The notes under the pieces: generated by a model
Databases searched by the model: none
What the model was told of the DNA's origin: nothing
The model's input: the letters and a program-made list of their open reading frames with translations, nothing else
Translations under genes and position numbers: made by a program
Shown here: positions 6,361 through 13,097 of the stretch, one piece after another
Numbering within the stretch: the stretch's first letter is position 1
Layout: each line of letters starts with the position of its first letter
NCBI GenBank assembly: GCA_013824045.1
Contig: PNND01000128.1
Location: forward strand, 1 to 13,097
Length of the DNA stretch: 13,097 nt
From: Rhodobacter sp.
GTDB taxonomy: Bacteria > Pseudomonadota > Alphaproteobacteria > Rhodobacterales > Rhodobacteraceae
Reading direction: 5' to 3'

Positions 6361-7539
6361 ATGACCCTGCCCCTGAACCCCGCCATGGCCGCCACCGATC
6401 CCCCCCCGGTGATGGAGGCGCGGCGCTGGCTTCAGGGCGCAATCTTTCCTGCCGACCGCCCCCTGATCAATGTCAGCCAAGCCGCCCCGGTCGACCCGCC
6501 CCCCTTGGGCCTGCGGCAGGCGCTGGCCGATGCCGCACTGCACAACGACGCCGCGCATCTCTATGGCCCCGTCCTCGGCCTGCCCGAATTGCGGGCCGAG
6601 ATTGCCGCGCAATGGTCCGCGGCCTATGACGGCACGATCGACGACTCTCAGGTCGCCATAACCCAGGGTTGCAATCAGGCCTTCACCGCCGTGATGTCCA
6701 CCCTCGCAGGGAGCGGCGATGAGGTGATCCTGCCAACCCCTTGGTATTTCAACCACAAGATGTGGCTGGATATGCAGGGTGTCACCACCGTCCCCCTGCC
6801 CGCAGGCCCCGGCCTGATCCCGCAGGCCGAGGATGCCGCCCGCCTTATCACGCCGCGCACCCGCGCCATCGTGCTGGTCAGCCCCAACAACCCCGGCGGC
6901 GTGGAATACCCGGCCGAAACGCTCGCCGCCTTCCGCGATCTGGCCCGCGCCCATGACCTCGCGCTCATCGTCGATGAAACCTACCGTGATTTCGATGCCC
7001 GCTCCGGCCGCCCCCATGACCTCTTCACCGATCCTGACTGGGACGACACGTTGATCCAGCTCTACAGCTTCTCCAAAGCCTACCGCCTGACCGGCCACCG
7101 CGTCGGCGCCATCATCGCCAGCACCGCCCGTCTGGCCGAGGTCGAGAAATTCCTCGACACCGTCGCCATCTGCCCCTCGCAACTGGGCCAGATCGGCGCG
7201 CTCTGGGGGATGCGGAACCTCGCGCAATGGGTGGCAGGCGAACGGGATGAAATCCTGTCGCGCCGCGCTGCCATGGTCAGCGGCTTTGCCGCCCTGCCCG
7301 ATTGGAAACTGCTGGGCTGCGGTGCCTATTTCGCCTATGTCGAACACCCGTTCGACATGGCCTCCGACGCGCTGGCCAAACAACTGGTCCACGACGCCTC
7401 GCTCCTCATGCTGCCCGGCACCATGTTCCAGCCCCCGGGCAACCCCGACGGCCGCCGCCAACTGCGCATCGCCTTCGCCAATGTCGATGCCACCGGGATC
7501 ACCGAGATGTTTCGCAGGCTTGCCGCCTTCCGGCCCTAG
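6361..7539 (+). CDS. Class I/II PLP-dependent aminotransferase, substrate unknown
   Basis: The 392-residue protein is a fold-type I aminotransferase. Visible landmarks are Tyr68 in HLYGP, TQGCNQAF at 101-108 (phosphate-binding turn), SPNNPGG at 174-180 with Asn177, DETY at 205-208 (Asp to the pyridine nitrogen, Tyr to O3'), SFSKAYRLTGHRVG at 236-249 with the Schiff-base Lys239 and phosphate-binding Arg247, and Arg369 in LRIAFAN, the usual substrate alpha-carboxylate ligand. All key residues are present, so it should be active. Amino donor and acceptor cannot be read from sequence, so I give no gene symbol. CGGAG lies about 7 nt before the ATG. It is the first gene after the hairpin cluster and appears to start a new transcription unit; ppiD follows 86 bp later on the same strand. 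Confidence 0.88.
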   Translation: MTLPLNPAMAATDPPPVMEARRWLQGAIFPADRPLINVSQAAPVDPPPLGLRQALADAALHNDAAHLYGPVLGLPELRAEIAAQWSAAYDGTIDDSQVAITQGCNQAFTAVMSTLAGSGDEVILPTPWYFNHKMWLDMQGVTTVPLPAGPGLIPQAEDAARLITPRTRAIVLVSPNNPGGVEYPAETLAAFRDLARAHDLALIVDETYRDFDARSGRPHDLFTDPDWDDTLIQLYSFSKAYRLTGHRVGAIIASTARLAEVEKFLDTVAICPSQLGQIGALWGMRNLAQWVAGERDEILSRRAAMVSGFAALPDWKLLGCGAYFAYVEHPFDMASDALAKQLVHDASLLMLPGTMFQPPGNPDGRRQLRIAFANVDATGITEMFRRLAAFRP

Positions 7540-7625
7540 CCCCGCTTGCCCAGCGCGCCGTCACCCACTAGACAGGCCCCGACTGCTCAACCTCGACCAC
7601 CTCATAGCCCGCAAAGGCGCGACCG

Positions 7626-9497
7626 ATGGCCATAGAACCGACCACCGACCAGCCCCGCAAGAAGATCAAGGCCAGCAACATCTTTGTCTGGATCATCCTT
7701 GTCCTCGTGATGATCGGCCTTGGCGGCTTTGGCGTCACCAATTTCGGCGGCGGTCTCACCTCCATCGGCAAGGTCGGCGACCGTGATATCGAGATGAACG
7801 ATTATGCCCGCGCCCTGCGGCAAGAGATGGATGCCATCTCGGCCCAGTTCGGCCAGCCCATCACCTTTGCCCAGGCACAGGCCTTCGGTCTGGATCGGCA
7901 GGTGCTGCAAAACGTGATCACCCGCACCGCGCTGGACAATGAGGCCGACCGTATCGGCATCTCGGCGGGCGACGCCACCGTGGCAGACGAAGTCACCGCC
8001 ATGCGTGCCTTCCAAGGCACCGCAGGCAGCTTTGACCGCGAAACCTATCGCTTCACGCTGGAACGCAACAACCTGACCGAAGCGCAGTTCGAAGCGGGCA
8101 TCCGCAGCGATGTCGCCCGCTCCATCCTGCAAGGCGCGATCGTCGGCGGCTTCACCGCCCCGCAGGCGGTGGTCGACCGCTTGTCCTCATGGGCCGGGGA
8201 GCGGCGCGGCTTCTCGCTCCTGCCGCTGACCGAGGCGGATCTTCCCACCCCCATTGCCGCCCCGACGGATGCCGATCTGCAAGCCTTCTACGATGCCAAT
8301 ATCGACCGCTTCACGCGGCCAGAGGCCAAGCGCATCACCTATGTCTCACTCCTGCCCGAAGCCCTCGCCCCGACGATGGAGGTAGACGAACAGGCGCTGC
8401 GCGATCTCTATGACGCCCGCATCGACGAATTCATGATCCCCGAAAAGCGCCTTGTCGAACGGCTGGTCTACCCCACGGATGCCGAAGCACAGGCCGCCAA
8501 GGCCCGGCTGGATGCGGGCGAGGTCACCTTCGATGCGCTGGTCGCCGAACGCGGCCTGACGCTCGATGACATCGACCTTGGCGATGTGGCGCAATCCGAT
8601 CTGGGGCCCGCAGGTGAAGCTGTCTTCGCCCTGACCGAACCCGGCGTCGCAGGCCCCGTGCAATCTGACCTTGGCCCCGCGCTGTTCCGCATGAACGCCA
8701 TTCTTTCTGCGCAGGAAACCACCTTCGAAGAGGCGCAGGAGTCGCTTGGTGCCGAACTGCGCACCGATGCGGCCCGCCGCGCCATCGGCGCGCGGATCGA
8801 TGAGATTGACGATCTCCTCGCCTCTGGCGCCGAACTCGAAGAGGTCGCGCAGGACGCCGGGATGGACCTTGCGACCATCGACTACATCGCCACGGAAATC
8901 CCCGAAGGCATCACCGCCTATCCCGACTTCCGCGAGGCCGCCGATGTGCTGGCCGAGGGCGACTTCCCCGAGGTGATCCAGCTTGACGAAGGCGGTCTTG
9001 TCGCCCTGCGCCTTGATGAAGTTGTTCCCCCCACCCCGATCCCGCTGGCCGATGCCCGCGAAGATGTGCTCGCAGGCTGGCAGGCCGAGGCCACCGCCAA
9101 GGCCCTCGCCGACCGCGCCGCCGCGATCAAGACCGAGGTGGATGGCGGCGCCGCACTGGGCGGTTTCGGCATCGTCAGCGTCACCCGCGAAATCACCCGC
9201 GACGGCTTCGTCGAAGGCGCGCCCTCCACCCTGCTGCCCGCACTCTTCGCCATGGCCGAGGGTGAGGTTCAGGTGATCCAAGGCGAAGGCTTCACCGGGC
9301 TTGTCCGGCTCGACACCATTCAGGCTGCCGAGACTGAAGGGGATGAAGCCGCCGCCCTGCGCGATACGATCGAACTCCGCGCCCGTCAGGCACTGGCACA
9401 GGATGCCTTCACCCTCTTCACCAATGCGCTCTCGAACGAGGCCGGCATCCAGATCGACCAGACCGCGCTGAACGCGGTCCACGCCCAGATGAACTGA
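7626..9497 (+). CDS. ppiD: PpiD-type peptidyl-prolyl isomerase / periplasmic chaperone
   Basis: This 623-residue protein is anchored in the inner membrane and acts on proteins emerging into the periplasm. Order of parts: a short cytoplasmic tail rich in Lys/Arg (11-16), one membrane segment at about 18-40, a SurA-like N-terminal chaperone region (about 48-200, starting VGDRDIEMNDYARALRQEM), a degenerate parvulin-like domain (about 265-365), and a C-terminal helical region whose QIDQTALNAV precedes the end. The parvulin part lacks most of the residues typical of active isomerases, as is common in PpiD, so chaperone function is more likely than catalysis (inference). The ATG at 7626 has only a weak upstream AAAGG, but the next in-frame candidates would remove part of the membrane anchor. 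trpE follows after 8 bp, so the two are almost certainly co-transcribed. Confidence 0.9.
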   Translation: MAIEPTTDQPRKKIKASNIFVWIILVLVMIGLGGFGVTNFGGGLTSIGKVGDRDIEMNDYARALRQEMDAISAQFGQPITFAQAQAFGLDRQVLQNVITRTALDNEADRIGISAGDATVADEVTAMRAFQGTAGSFDRETYRFTLERNNLTEAQFEAGIRSDVARSILQGAIVGGFTAPQAVVDRLSSWAGERRGFSLLPLTEADLPTPIAAPTDADLQAFYDANIDRFTRPEAKRITYVSLLPEALAPTMEVDEQALRDLYDARIDEFMIPEKRLVERLVYPTDAEAQAAKARLDAGEVTFDALVAERGLTLDDIDLGDVAQSDLGPAGEAVFALTEPGVAGPVQSDLGPALFRMNAILSAQETTFEEAQESLGAELRTDAARRAIGARIDEIDDLLASGAELEEVAQDAGMDLATIDYIATEIPEGITAYPDFREAADVLAEGDFPEVIQLDEGGLVALRLDEVVPPTPIPLADAREDVLAGWQAEATAKALADRAAAIKTEVDGGAALGGFGIVSVTREITRDGFVEGAPSTLLPALFAMAEGEVQVIQGEGFTGLVRLDTIQAAETEGDEAAALRDTIELRARQALAQDAFTLFTNALSNEAGIQIDQTALNAVHAQMN

Positions 9498-9505
9498 CGC
9501 CCACG

Positions 9506-11014
9506 ATGAAGCTGGAACCCTCCTTCGCCGATTTCGAACGCGGCTGGGCCGCCGGACGCAATCAGGTGGTCCATGCCCGCATCGCCGCCGATCTCGACAC
9601 GCCCGTGTCGCTGATGCTGAAACTGGCCGAGGCGCGGGCCGATACTTTCATGCTGGAAAGCGTGACCGGGGGCGAGGTTCGGGGCCGCTATTCCGTCGTC
9701 GGCATGAAGCCCGATCTGATCTGGCAATGCCACGGCCAAAGCAGCCGCATCAACCGCGAGGCGCGCTTCGACCCCGCCGCCTTCACACCGCTGGAGGGCC
9801 ACCCGCTCGATACCCTGCGCGCCCTGATCGCGGAAAGCCGGGTGGACCTGCCCGAAGGCCTGCCCGCCATCGCCTCGGGCCTGTTCGGCTATCTGGGCTA
9901 TGACATGATCCGTCTGGTGGAACACCTGCCCGACGTGAACCCCGATCCGCTCGGCCTTCCAGATGCCGTGCTCATGCGTCCCTCCATCGTGGCGGTGCTG
10001 GATGGGGTCAAGGGCGATGTCACCGTGGTGGCCCCCGCCTGGGTCGCCTCCGGCCTGTCGGCCCGCGCGGCCTATGCACAGGCCGCCGAACGGGTGATGG
10101 ACGCGCTACGCGATCTCGATCGCGCGCCCCCCGCCCAGCGCGATTTCGGCGAGTCCGCACCGGTCGGAGAGGCGCAGTCGAACTTCACCCATGCGAGCTA
10201 CAAGGCTGCCGTGGAAAAGGCCAAGGATTACATCCGCGCGGGCGACATCTTTCAGGTCGTCCCCTCGCAGCGCTGGTCGCAGCGGTTCGAACTGCCGCCC
10301 TTCGCGCTGTACCGGTCCTTGCGGCGCACCAACCCCTCGCCCTTCCTGTTCTTTTTCAATTTCGGCGGGTTTCAGGTGGTCGGTGCCAGCCCCGAAATCC
10401 TCGTCCGCCTGCGCGATGGCGAAGTGACGATCCGCCCCATCGCCGGCACCCGCAAGCGCGGCGCCACCCCGGATGAGGACAAGGCGCTGGAGGCCGATCT
10501 GCTGGCCGACAAGAAGGAACTGGCCGAACATCTGATGCTCTTGGATCTTGGCCGCAACGATGTGGGCCGCGTGGCCAAGGTCGGCACGGTCCGCCCGACC
10601 GAACAATTCATCATCGAACGCTATTCCCACGTCATGCACATCGTCTCCAACGTGGTGGGGCAGATTGCGGACGGCGAAGATGCGCTCTCGGCCTTGCTGG
10701 CGGGCCTGCCCGCAGGCACCGTCTCCGGTGCCCCCAAGGTCCGCGCGATGGAAATCATCGATGAGTTGGAACCCGAAAAGCGTGGCGTCTATGGCGGCGG
10801 CGTGGGCTATTTCGCGGGCAATGGCGAGATGGATTTCTGCATCGCGCTCCGCACCGCCGTGCTGAAGGACGAGATGCTCTACATTCAGGCGGGCGGTGGG
10901 GTGGTCTATGACAGCGATCCCGAGGCCGAATATCAGGAAACGGTGAACAAATCCCGCGCCCTGCGCCGCGCCGCCGAAGACGCCGGCCTCTTCACCCGCC
11001 GCAGCAACGGCTGA
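9506..11014 (+). CDS. trpE: Anthranilate synthase component I
   Basis: With a glutaminase partner (TrpG) this enzyme makes anthranilate from chorismate, the first committed step of tryptophan synthesis. The 502-residue protein has the N-terminal regulatory half with MLESV (49-53; the LLES-type element of the tryptophan feedback site) and GRYSVVG (60-66), and the C-terminal chorismate-binding domain from about 228 on: GDIFQVVPSQRW (246-257), ASPEIL (294-299), RPIAGTRKRG (310-319), LLDLGRNDVGRV (345-356), GTVSGAPK (404-411) and AGGGVVYDSDPEAEY (462-476). All catalytic-domain motifs are present, so it should be active and inhibited by tryptophan. It starts 8 bp after ppiD, leaving no room for a leader peptide or attenuator directly upstream, and has no strong ribosome-binding site, so coupling to ppiD translation is likely. 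No trpG follows in this window and there is no C-terminal glutaminase fusion, so the partner must be encoded elsewhere. Confidence 0.96.
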   Translation: MKLEPSFADFERGWAAGRNQVVHARIAADLDTPVSLMLKLAEARADTFMLESVTGGEVRGRYSVVGMKPDLIWQCHGQSSRINREARFDPAAFTPLEGHPLDTLRALIAESRVDLPEGLPAIASGLFGYLGYDMIRLVEHLPDVNPDPLGLPDAVLMRPSIVAVLDGVKGDVTVVAPAWVASGLSARAAYAQAAERVMDALRDLDRAPPAQRDFGESAPVGEAQSNFTHASYKAAVEKAKDYIRAGDIFQVVPSQRWSQRFELPPFALYRSLRRTNPSPFLFFFNFGGFQVVGASPEILVRLRDGEVTIRPIAGTRKRGATPDEDKALEADLLADKKELAEHLMLLDLGRNDVGRVAKVGTVRPTEQFIIERYSHVMHIVSNVVGQIADGEDALSALLAGLPAGTVSGAPKVRAMEIIDELEPEKRGVYGGGVGYFAGNGEMDFCIALRTAVLKDEMLYIQAGGGVVYDSDPEAEYQETVNKSRALRRAAEDAGLFTRRSNG

Positions 11015-11058
11015 CGGGGCCACGGGGGCGAAGCGTTATCACGACGAAGTCTTCGCCG

Positions 11059-11081
11059 CCGATCCGTCTGCAACGGATCGG
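11059..11081 (+). terminator. Hairpin downstream of trpE, possible terminator
   Basis: The arms CCGATCCGT and ACGGATCGG form a perfect 9-bp stem around the loop CTGCA, 44 bp after the trpE stop. No T-run follows, so if it ends transcription it does so without the canonical tract or together with Rho. An alternative pairing, GGCGAAG with CTTCGCC, is possible just upstream. Confidence 0.4.
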
Positions 11082-11134
11082 GTATGATCCGCGAAAAGGA
11101 TGTTCGCACCCCGCCCCGGCCCGAAGTCCCGCCC

Positions 11135-11166
11135 TGGCCAGAATTTTCGCAGAAAATTCGTGGCCA
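11135..11166. repeat. 14-bp bulged hairpin between trpE and the yibQ-like gene
   Basis: The inner arms GAATTTTC (11141-11148) and GAAAATTC (11152-11159) close on the loop GCA. They are extended by TGGCCA on both sides (11135-11140 and 11161-11166) with a single bulged G at 11160, making a 14-bp stem. Its AT-rich inner arms stand out in a C-rich gap. It is of the same general type as the post-gpt hairpins (AT-rich stem, 3-nt loop) but has a different apex. It could be a bidirectional terminator or a dispersed palindromic repeat. Confidence 0.6.
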
Positions 11167-11355
11167 CAATCCCCATGGCAACCGCGGCACCCCGCGTTGC
11201 CAAAACTGGCCTCACAGCCGCCGCACAGGGAAAGCAGCCGCCCATCCGTTACCCTCTGCCCCCTGCCCGGAACGATCCCCAGCCCGCCTCGGCAGCGGGA
11301 ACAGCCACCAAGACATGTGTCTGCCCGACCGTGCAGACGGCAGCCCTGCCGTCAT

Positions 11356-11465
11356 CCCCGTCCCCGGCCCTGCAGGAGCACGCCCCCGGCTCGCGAAATG
11401 CACGCCCCCGGTCCGGCGGGAGCACGCCCCCGGCCCGCCAGAAGCACGCCCCCCGCACCGCCCCT
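11356..11465. repeat. 22-bp tandem repeat, four clear copies plus one degenerate
   Basis: Copies begin at 11378, 11400, 11422 and 11444, exactly 22 bp apart. The core GCACGCCCCCGG is identical in the first three; the fourth reads GCACGCCCCCCG. The second half of each unit varies more but tends to CYCGC followed by purines. A weaker fifth unit fits upstream at 11356-11377 (CCCCGTCCCCGGCCC...). Since 22 is not a multiple of 3, the repeat would shift frame with each copy and is not a coding repeat. There is no spacer-repeat alternation as in CRISPR. Confidence 0.75.
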
Positions 11466-11525
11466 GCGACTCATCCCGACCCTTCACCTAGCGTTAACCT
11501 TAATGGCTCACAAACACGGCGCGCG

Positions 11526-11557
11526 TCTGCACAGCCGTCTGCACTGCGCCTCTGCAC
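11526..11557. repeat. Three iterated TCTGCAC words
   Basis: TCTGCAC occurs at 11526-11532, 11538-11544 and 11551-11557, with steps of 12 and 13 bp, just beyond the 3' end of the yibQ-like gene. Three 7-bp words in 32 bp are more than expected in random sequence, but the spacing is irregular and no replication or regulatory gene is adjacent. It may be a decayed short tandem repeat. Confidence 0.3.
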
Positions 11558-11608
11558 CAACAGCGGCACGGCCAGACCCGTCCTGATCGGCACATTAACT
11601 CAGCGCCC

Positions 11609-13097
11609 TCAAGGGCTTGGCGTTGTCTCCAGCACCGCGCTCACCGGCGCCAGTGCCACCGATGCCGCCCGCCCCTCAACCGTCCATTCCAGGATCGCGG
11701 CAACCGTATCCGCCTGCGCCCGGCCAATGACCAGCACCCGCCCTTCCTGCGCCGCCTTGAAGGCCGCGCGGTCCAGATAGTTGCGCATCTTGGGGATCGA
11801 CTCGCTGTCGCCGTCCAGCACCCGGAAGATCGTGGCCCGCGGCACCCCTTCGCGTCGTGCCACCTGATCAGCCGAATTCAGCCCGCGATCATAGGTGAGG
11901 ATCCCCCGCCCCTGCTCTGCCACGATGGGAACCGCCTGTCGGGCCAGATCCAGAGTGTCCTGAAATCCGCCCTCCACCCGGTCCAGCACGGCCACCGCTT
12001 CGGGCATCGCCATATCCAGCGCTTGGAAGGTCTGTTCCAGATCGCTCGCCGTCGCGCCTTGCGGAATGCCGCTTGCCAACATCAACACCTCTTGCCCCGC
12101 CTCGCGGTAAACCCTTGCCGCGTCAGCGGAATGTGGGGCCAGCGGGTCCAGCGCGAAACTCACGGCAAAGGGCAGCGCGGCCAGTCTGGCCCGCTCTTCC
12201 GCCGGGATGCCGTCATCGATCAGGATGATCGCGAAGAGCGGTTTGGCGTCGGGATTGTCGAAATCGCGGCGGAACAGTTCCAGCGGCGTCGTCCCCAGCG
12301 CGGCCTCGGGCAGCAGGGCTGTCTCCGCCTCTTCCGCTTCAACGCCTTCCTCTGCAGGGGCAACATCGTCACCGATGCGCGGCAGGCGGTCGGTCCGCAC
12401 ACCCGGCACAGCAAGCGCCAGCCCCTCTGCCGCGTCTTGGTCTTGCGCCGCAGCCCCCGGCACGGTGGGCAAAGGCGCATCCGGCACGATCAGCGCCGGG
12501 GCTGCGGGGGCCTCGGGCGGCACGGGTTGCAAAAGCGCCTCTTCCACCGCAGGCGGATTGTCGGTACGGGCAGGGGCCGCCTCGTCTCCCGGCAGGCTGG
12601 GTGTTGCCGCCCCGCTCAGGCCGGGCGCGGCCTCGGCCAGCGCCCCGGGCACGGCAATGTTAGCCTCGGGCGCGGCAGGCACGGCAGGTGCCTCCGGGGC
12701 CGTATCATCCACCGGGCCGGGCTGGGCAAGGATTTGTTCTACAACAGTTTCCTCGGGCGCAGCACCCTCGTCCGGCACTGAAGCAGCCTCGGCCTCCGGC
12801 GCAATTGCGGGTGCCATGGCCTCTGCGACCGGCTCGGCCTCAGGTCCTTCCGCCGTCGCGGGCACATCCGCGACGGGTTCGCCGGACTCTGCATCCGGCA
12901 CAGGGCCCTTTTGCAGGATCTCGGGCTGCAGCGCCTCGGCCGGAGCAGCCTCGGACGCTTCTTCAGAAGTCGCCTCGGAAGTCTCCTCCGGGGCGGCCTC
13001 TTCGGTCCCTGCCACATCGGCTTCCACGGCAGGAGTCCCTGCCGCATCGGGCATTACCTCTGCGGGGGCAGGCGCCGTTTCTTGCGCCGGATCAATA
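11609..13097 (-). CDS. YibQ-like divergent polysaccharide deacetylase family protein, partial (N-terminus outside window)
   Basis: The frame has no stop up to the window end (it reads ...ETAPAPAEV before the first Met codon at 13054), so the true start lies further right. Residues below count from that Met. About residues 1-255 are low-complexity and acidic, rich in Ala, Glu and Pro, with no predicted fold: a long linker or stalk. About 260-475 form the divergent polysaccharide deacetylase (NodB-fold) domain: AIILIDDGIP (275-284), LPFAVSFALDPLAPHSADAARVYREAGQEVLML (about 294-326), then GRVLVIGRAQADTVAAILEW (438-457). Asp280/281 are kept, but the histidine-containing patches I recall from E. 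coli YibQ (HLPM, NNHMGS, GHPHP) appear here as LASG, LDRVEGG and GRAQAD, so deacetylase activity is doubtful. The gene converges on trpE. From memory, a trpE-yibQ-trpGDC cluster has been described in Rhodobacter sphaeroides, which would fit this neighbourhood. Confidence 0.82.
   Translation of the reverse strand, partial: IDPAQETAPAPAEVMPDAAGTPAVEADVAGTEEAAPEETSEATSEEASEAAPAEALQPEILQKGPVPDAESGEPVADVPATAEGPEAEPVAEAMAPAIAPEAEAASVPDEGAAPEETVVEQILAQPGPVDDTAPEAPAVPAAPEANIAVPGALAEAAPGLSGAATPSLPGDEAAPARTDNPPAVEEALLQPVPPEAPAAPALIVPDAPLPTVPGAAAQDQDAAEGLALAVPGVRTDRLPRIGDDVAPAEEGVEAEEAETALLPEAALGTTPLELFRRDFDNPDAKPLFAIILIDDGIPAEERARLAALPFAVSFALDPLAPHSADAARVYREAGQEVLMLASGIPQGATASDLEQTFQALDMAMPEAVAVLDRVEGGFQDTLDLARQAVPIVAEQGRGILTYDRGLNSADQVARREGVPRATIFRVLDGDSESIPKMRNYLDRAAFKAAQEGRVLVIGRAQADTVAAILEWTVEGRAASVALAPVSAVLETTPSP

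Larger units (their letters stand above)
11015..11608. other. 594-bp gene-free gap between convergent trpE and the yibQ-like gene
   Basis: No open frame here looks coding. Those present on either strand are Pro/Arg/Ala-rich translations of C-rich repeats or run antisense through the yibQ-like gene. In order the gap holds a 9-bp hairpin (11059-11081), a 14-bp bulged hairpin (11135-11166), a 6-bp inverted repeat GTCTGC/GCAGAC (11319-11338), a 22-bp tandem repeat (11356-11465), a short AT-rich patch around GTTAACCTTAA (11494-11504), and three TCTGCAC words (11526-11557). Neither flanking gene has a hairpin plus T-tract terminator. Confidence 0.7.

Noticed and set aside
9498..9505. Tryptophan attenuator or leader peptide before trpE
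   Set aside because: Only 8 bp separate ppiD from trpE, leaving no room for a leader.
11356..11465. Possible CRISPR array
   Set aside because: The units are directly adjacent at a 22-bp period with no unique spacers, and no cas gene is present.
11494..11504. GTTAACCTTAA as a CtrA-binding site
   Set aside because: CtrA sites need TTAA-N7-TTAA spacing; here the two TTAA words are only 2 bp apart, and the position between convergent gene ends does not suggest a promoter.
11100..11780. Plus-strand open frame across the trpE/yibQ gap
   Set aside because: It translates the non-coding 22-bp repeat and then the antisense of the yibQ-like gene; the composition is Ala/Pro/Arg/Thr low complexity without a family signature.
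1..13097. A novel defence, mobile or secretion system
   Set aside because: Every substantial open frame is accounted for by housekeeping or common accessory families; no cluster of unknown linked genes remains.

Overview
The window looks like a chromosomal, GC-rich segment of an alphaproteobacterium, most likely a member of the Rhodobacteraceae (Rhodobacter/Tabrizicola/Gemmobacter-like). This rests on the strong G/C preference at third codon positions, the two-domain cold-shock protein overlapping a DUF192 gene, the divergent pdxH/fabI pair, the ppiD-trpE pair, and trpE lying beside a yibQ-like gene. The taxon is inferred from gene content, not from a marker gene. I see no transposase, integrase, phage gene, CRISPR array, toxin-antitoxin pair or defence system. 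It reads as housekeeping genome; the unusual features are in the gaps between genes and in two proteins that lack expected catalytic residues.

Left block, all on the minus strand (about 24-4040). Reading in the direction of transcription from the right: pdxH (pyridoxamine phosphate oxidase), a double cold-shock-domain protein whose end overlaps a secreted DUF192 protein, a proline tRNA (anticodon TGG, CCA encoded), a small exported protein with a sulfite-oxidase/molybdopterin-like fold but no cysteine, and selO (protein AMPylase). The small exported protein has an AT-rich upstream region with two perfect 12-bp palindromes exactly 18 bp apart.

Centre, plus strand (4152-6116). fabI (enoyl-ACP reductase) is divergent from pdxH across a 111-bp shared promoter region. 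A LysE/RhtB exporter overlaps fabI by ATGA, and a Gpt-type xanthine/guanine phosphoribosyltransferase follows after 16 bp, so the three are probably one operon. The operon ends in a cluster of three hairpins whose arms differ in sequence but which share the same apex, TGACGCA.

Right block, plus strand (6361-11014): a class I/II aminotransferase, then ppiD (periplasmic folding factor) and trpE (anthranilate synthase component I) only 8 bp apart. trpG does not follow. Instead there is a 594-bp gene-free stretch holding two hairpins, a 22-bp tandem repeat of four to five copies and a small TCTGCAC iteration.

Right edge, minus strand: a gene converging on trpE encodes a YibQ-like divergent polysaccharide deacetylase. 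It has a very long acidic Ala/Pro/Glu-rich leader, runs off the window, and seems to have lost the family's histidine motifs.
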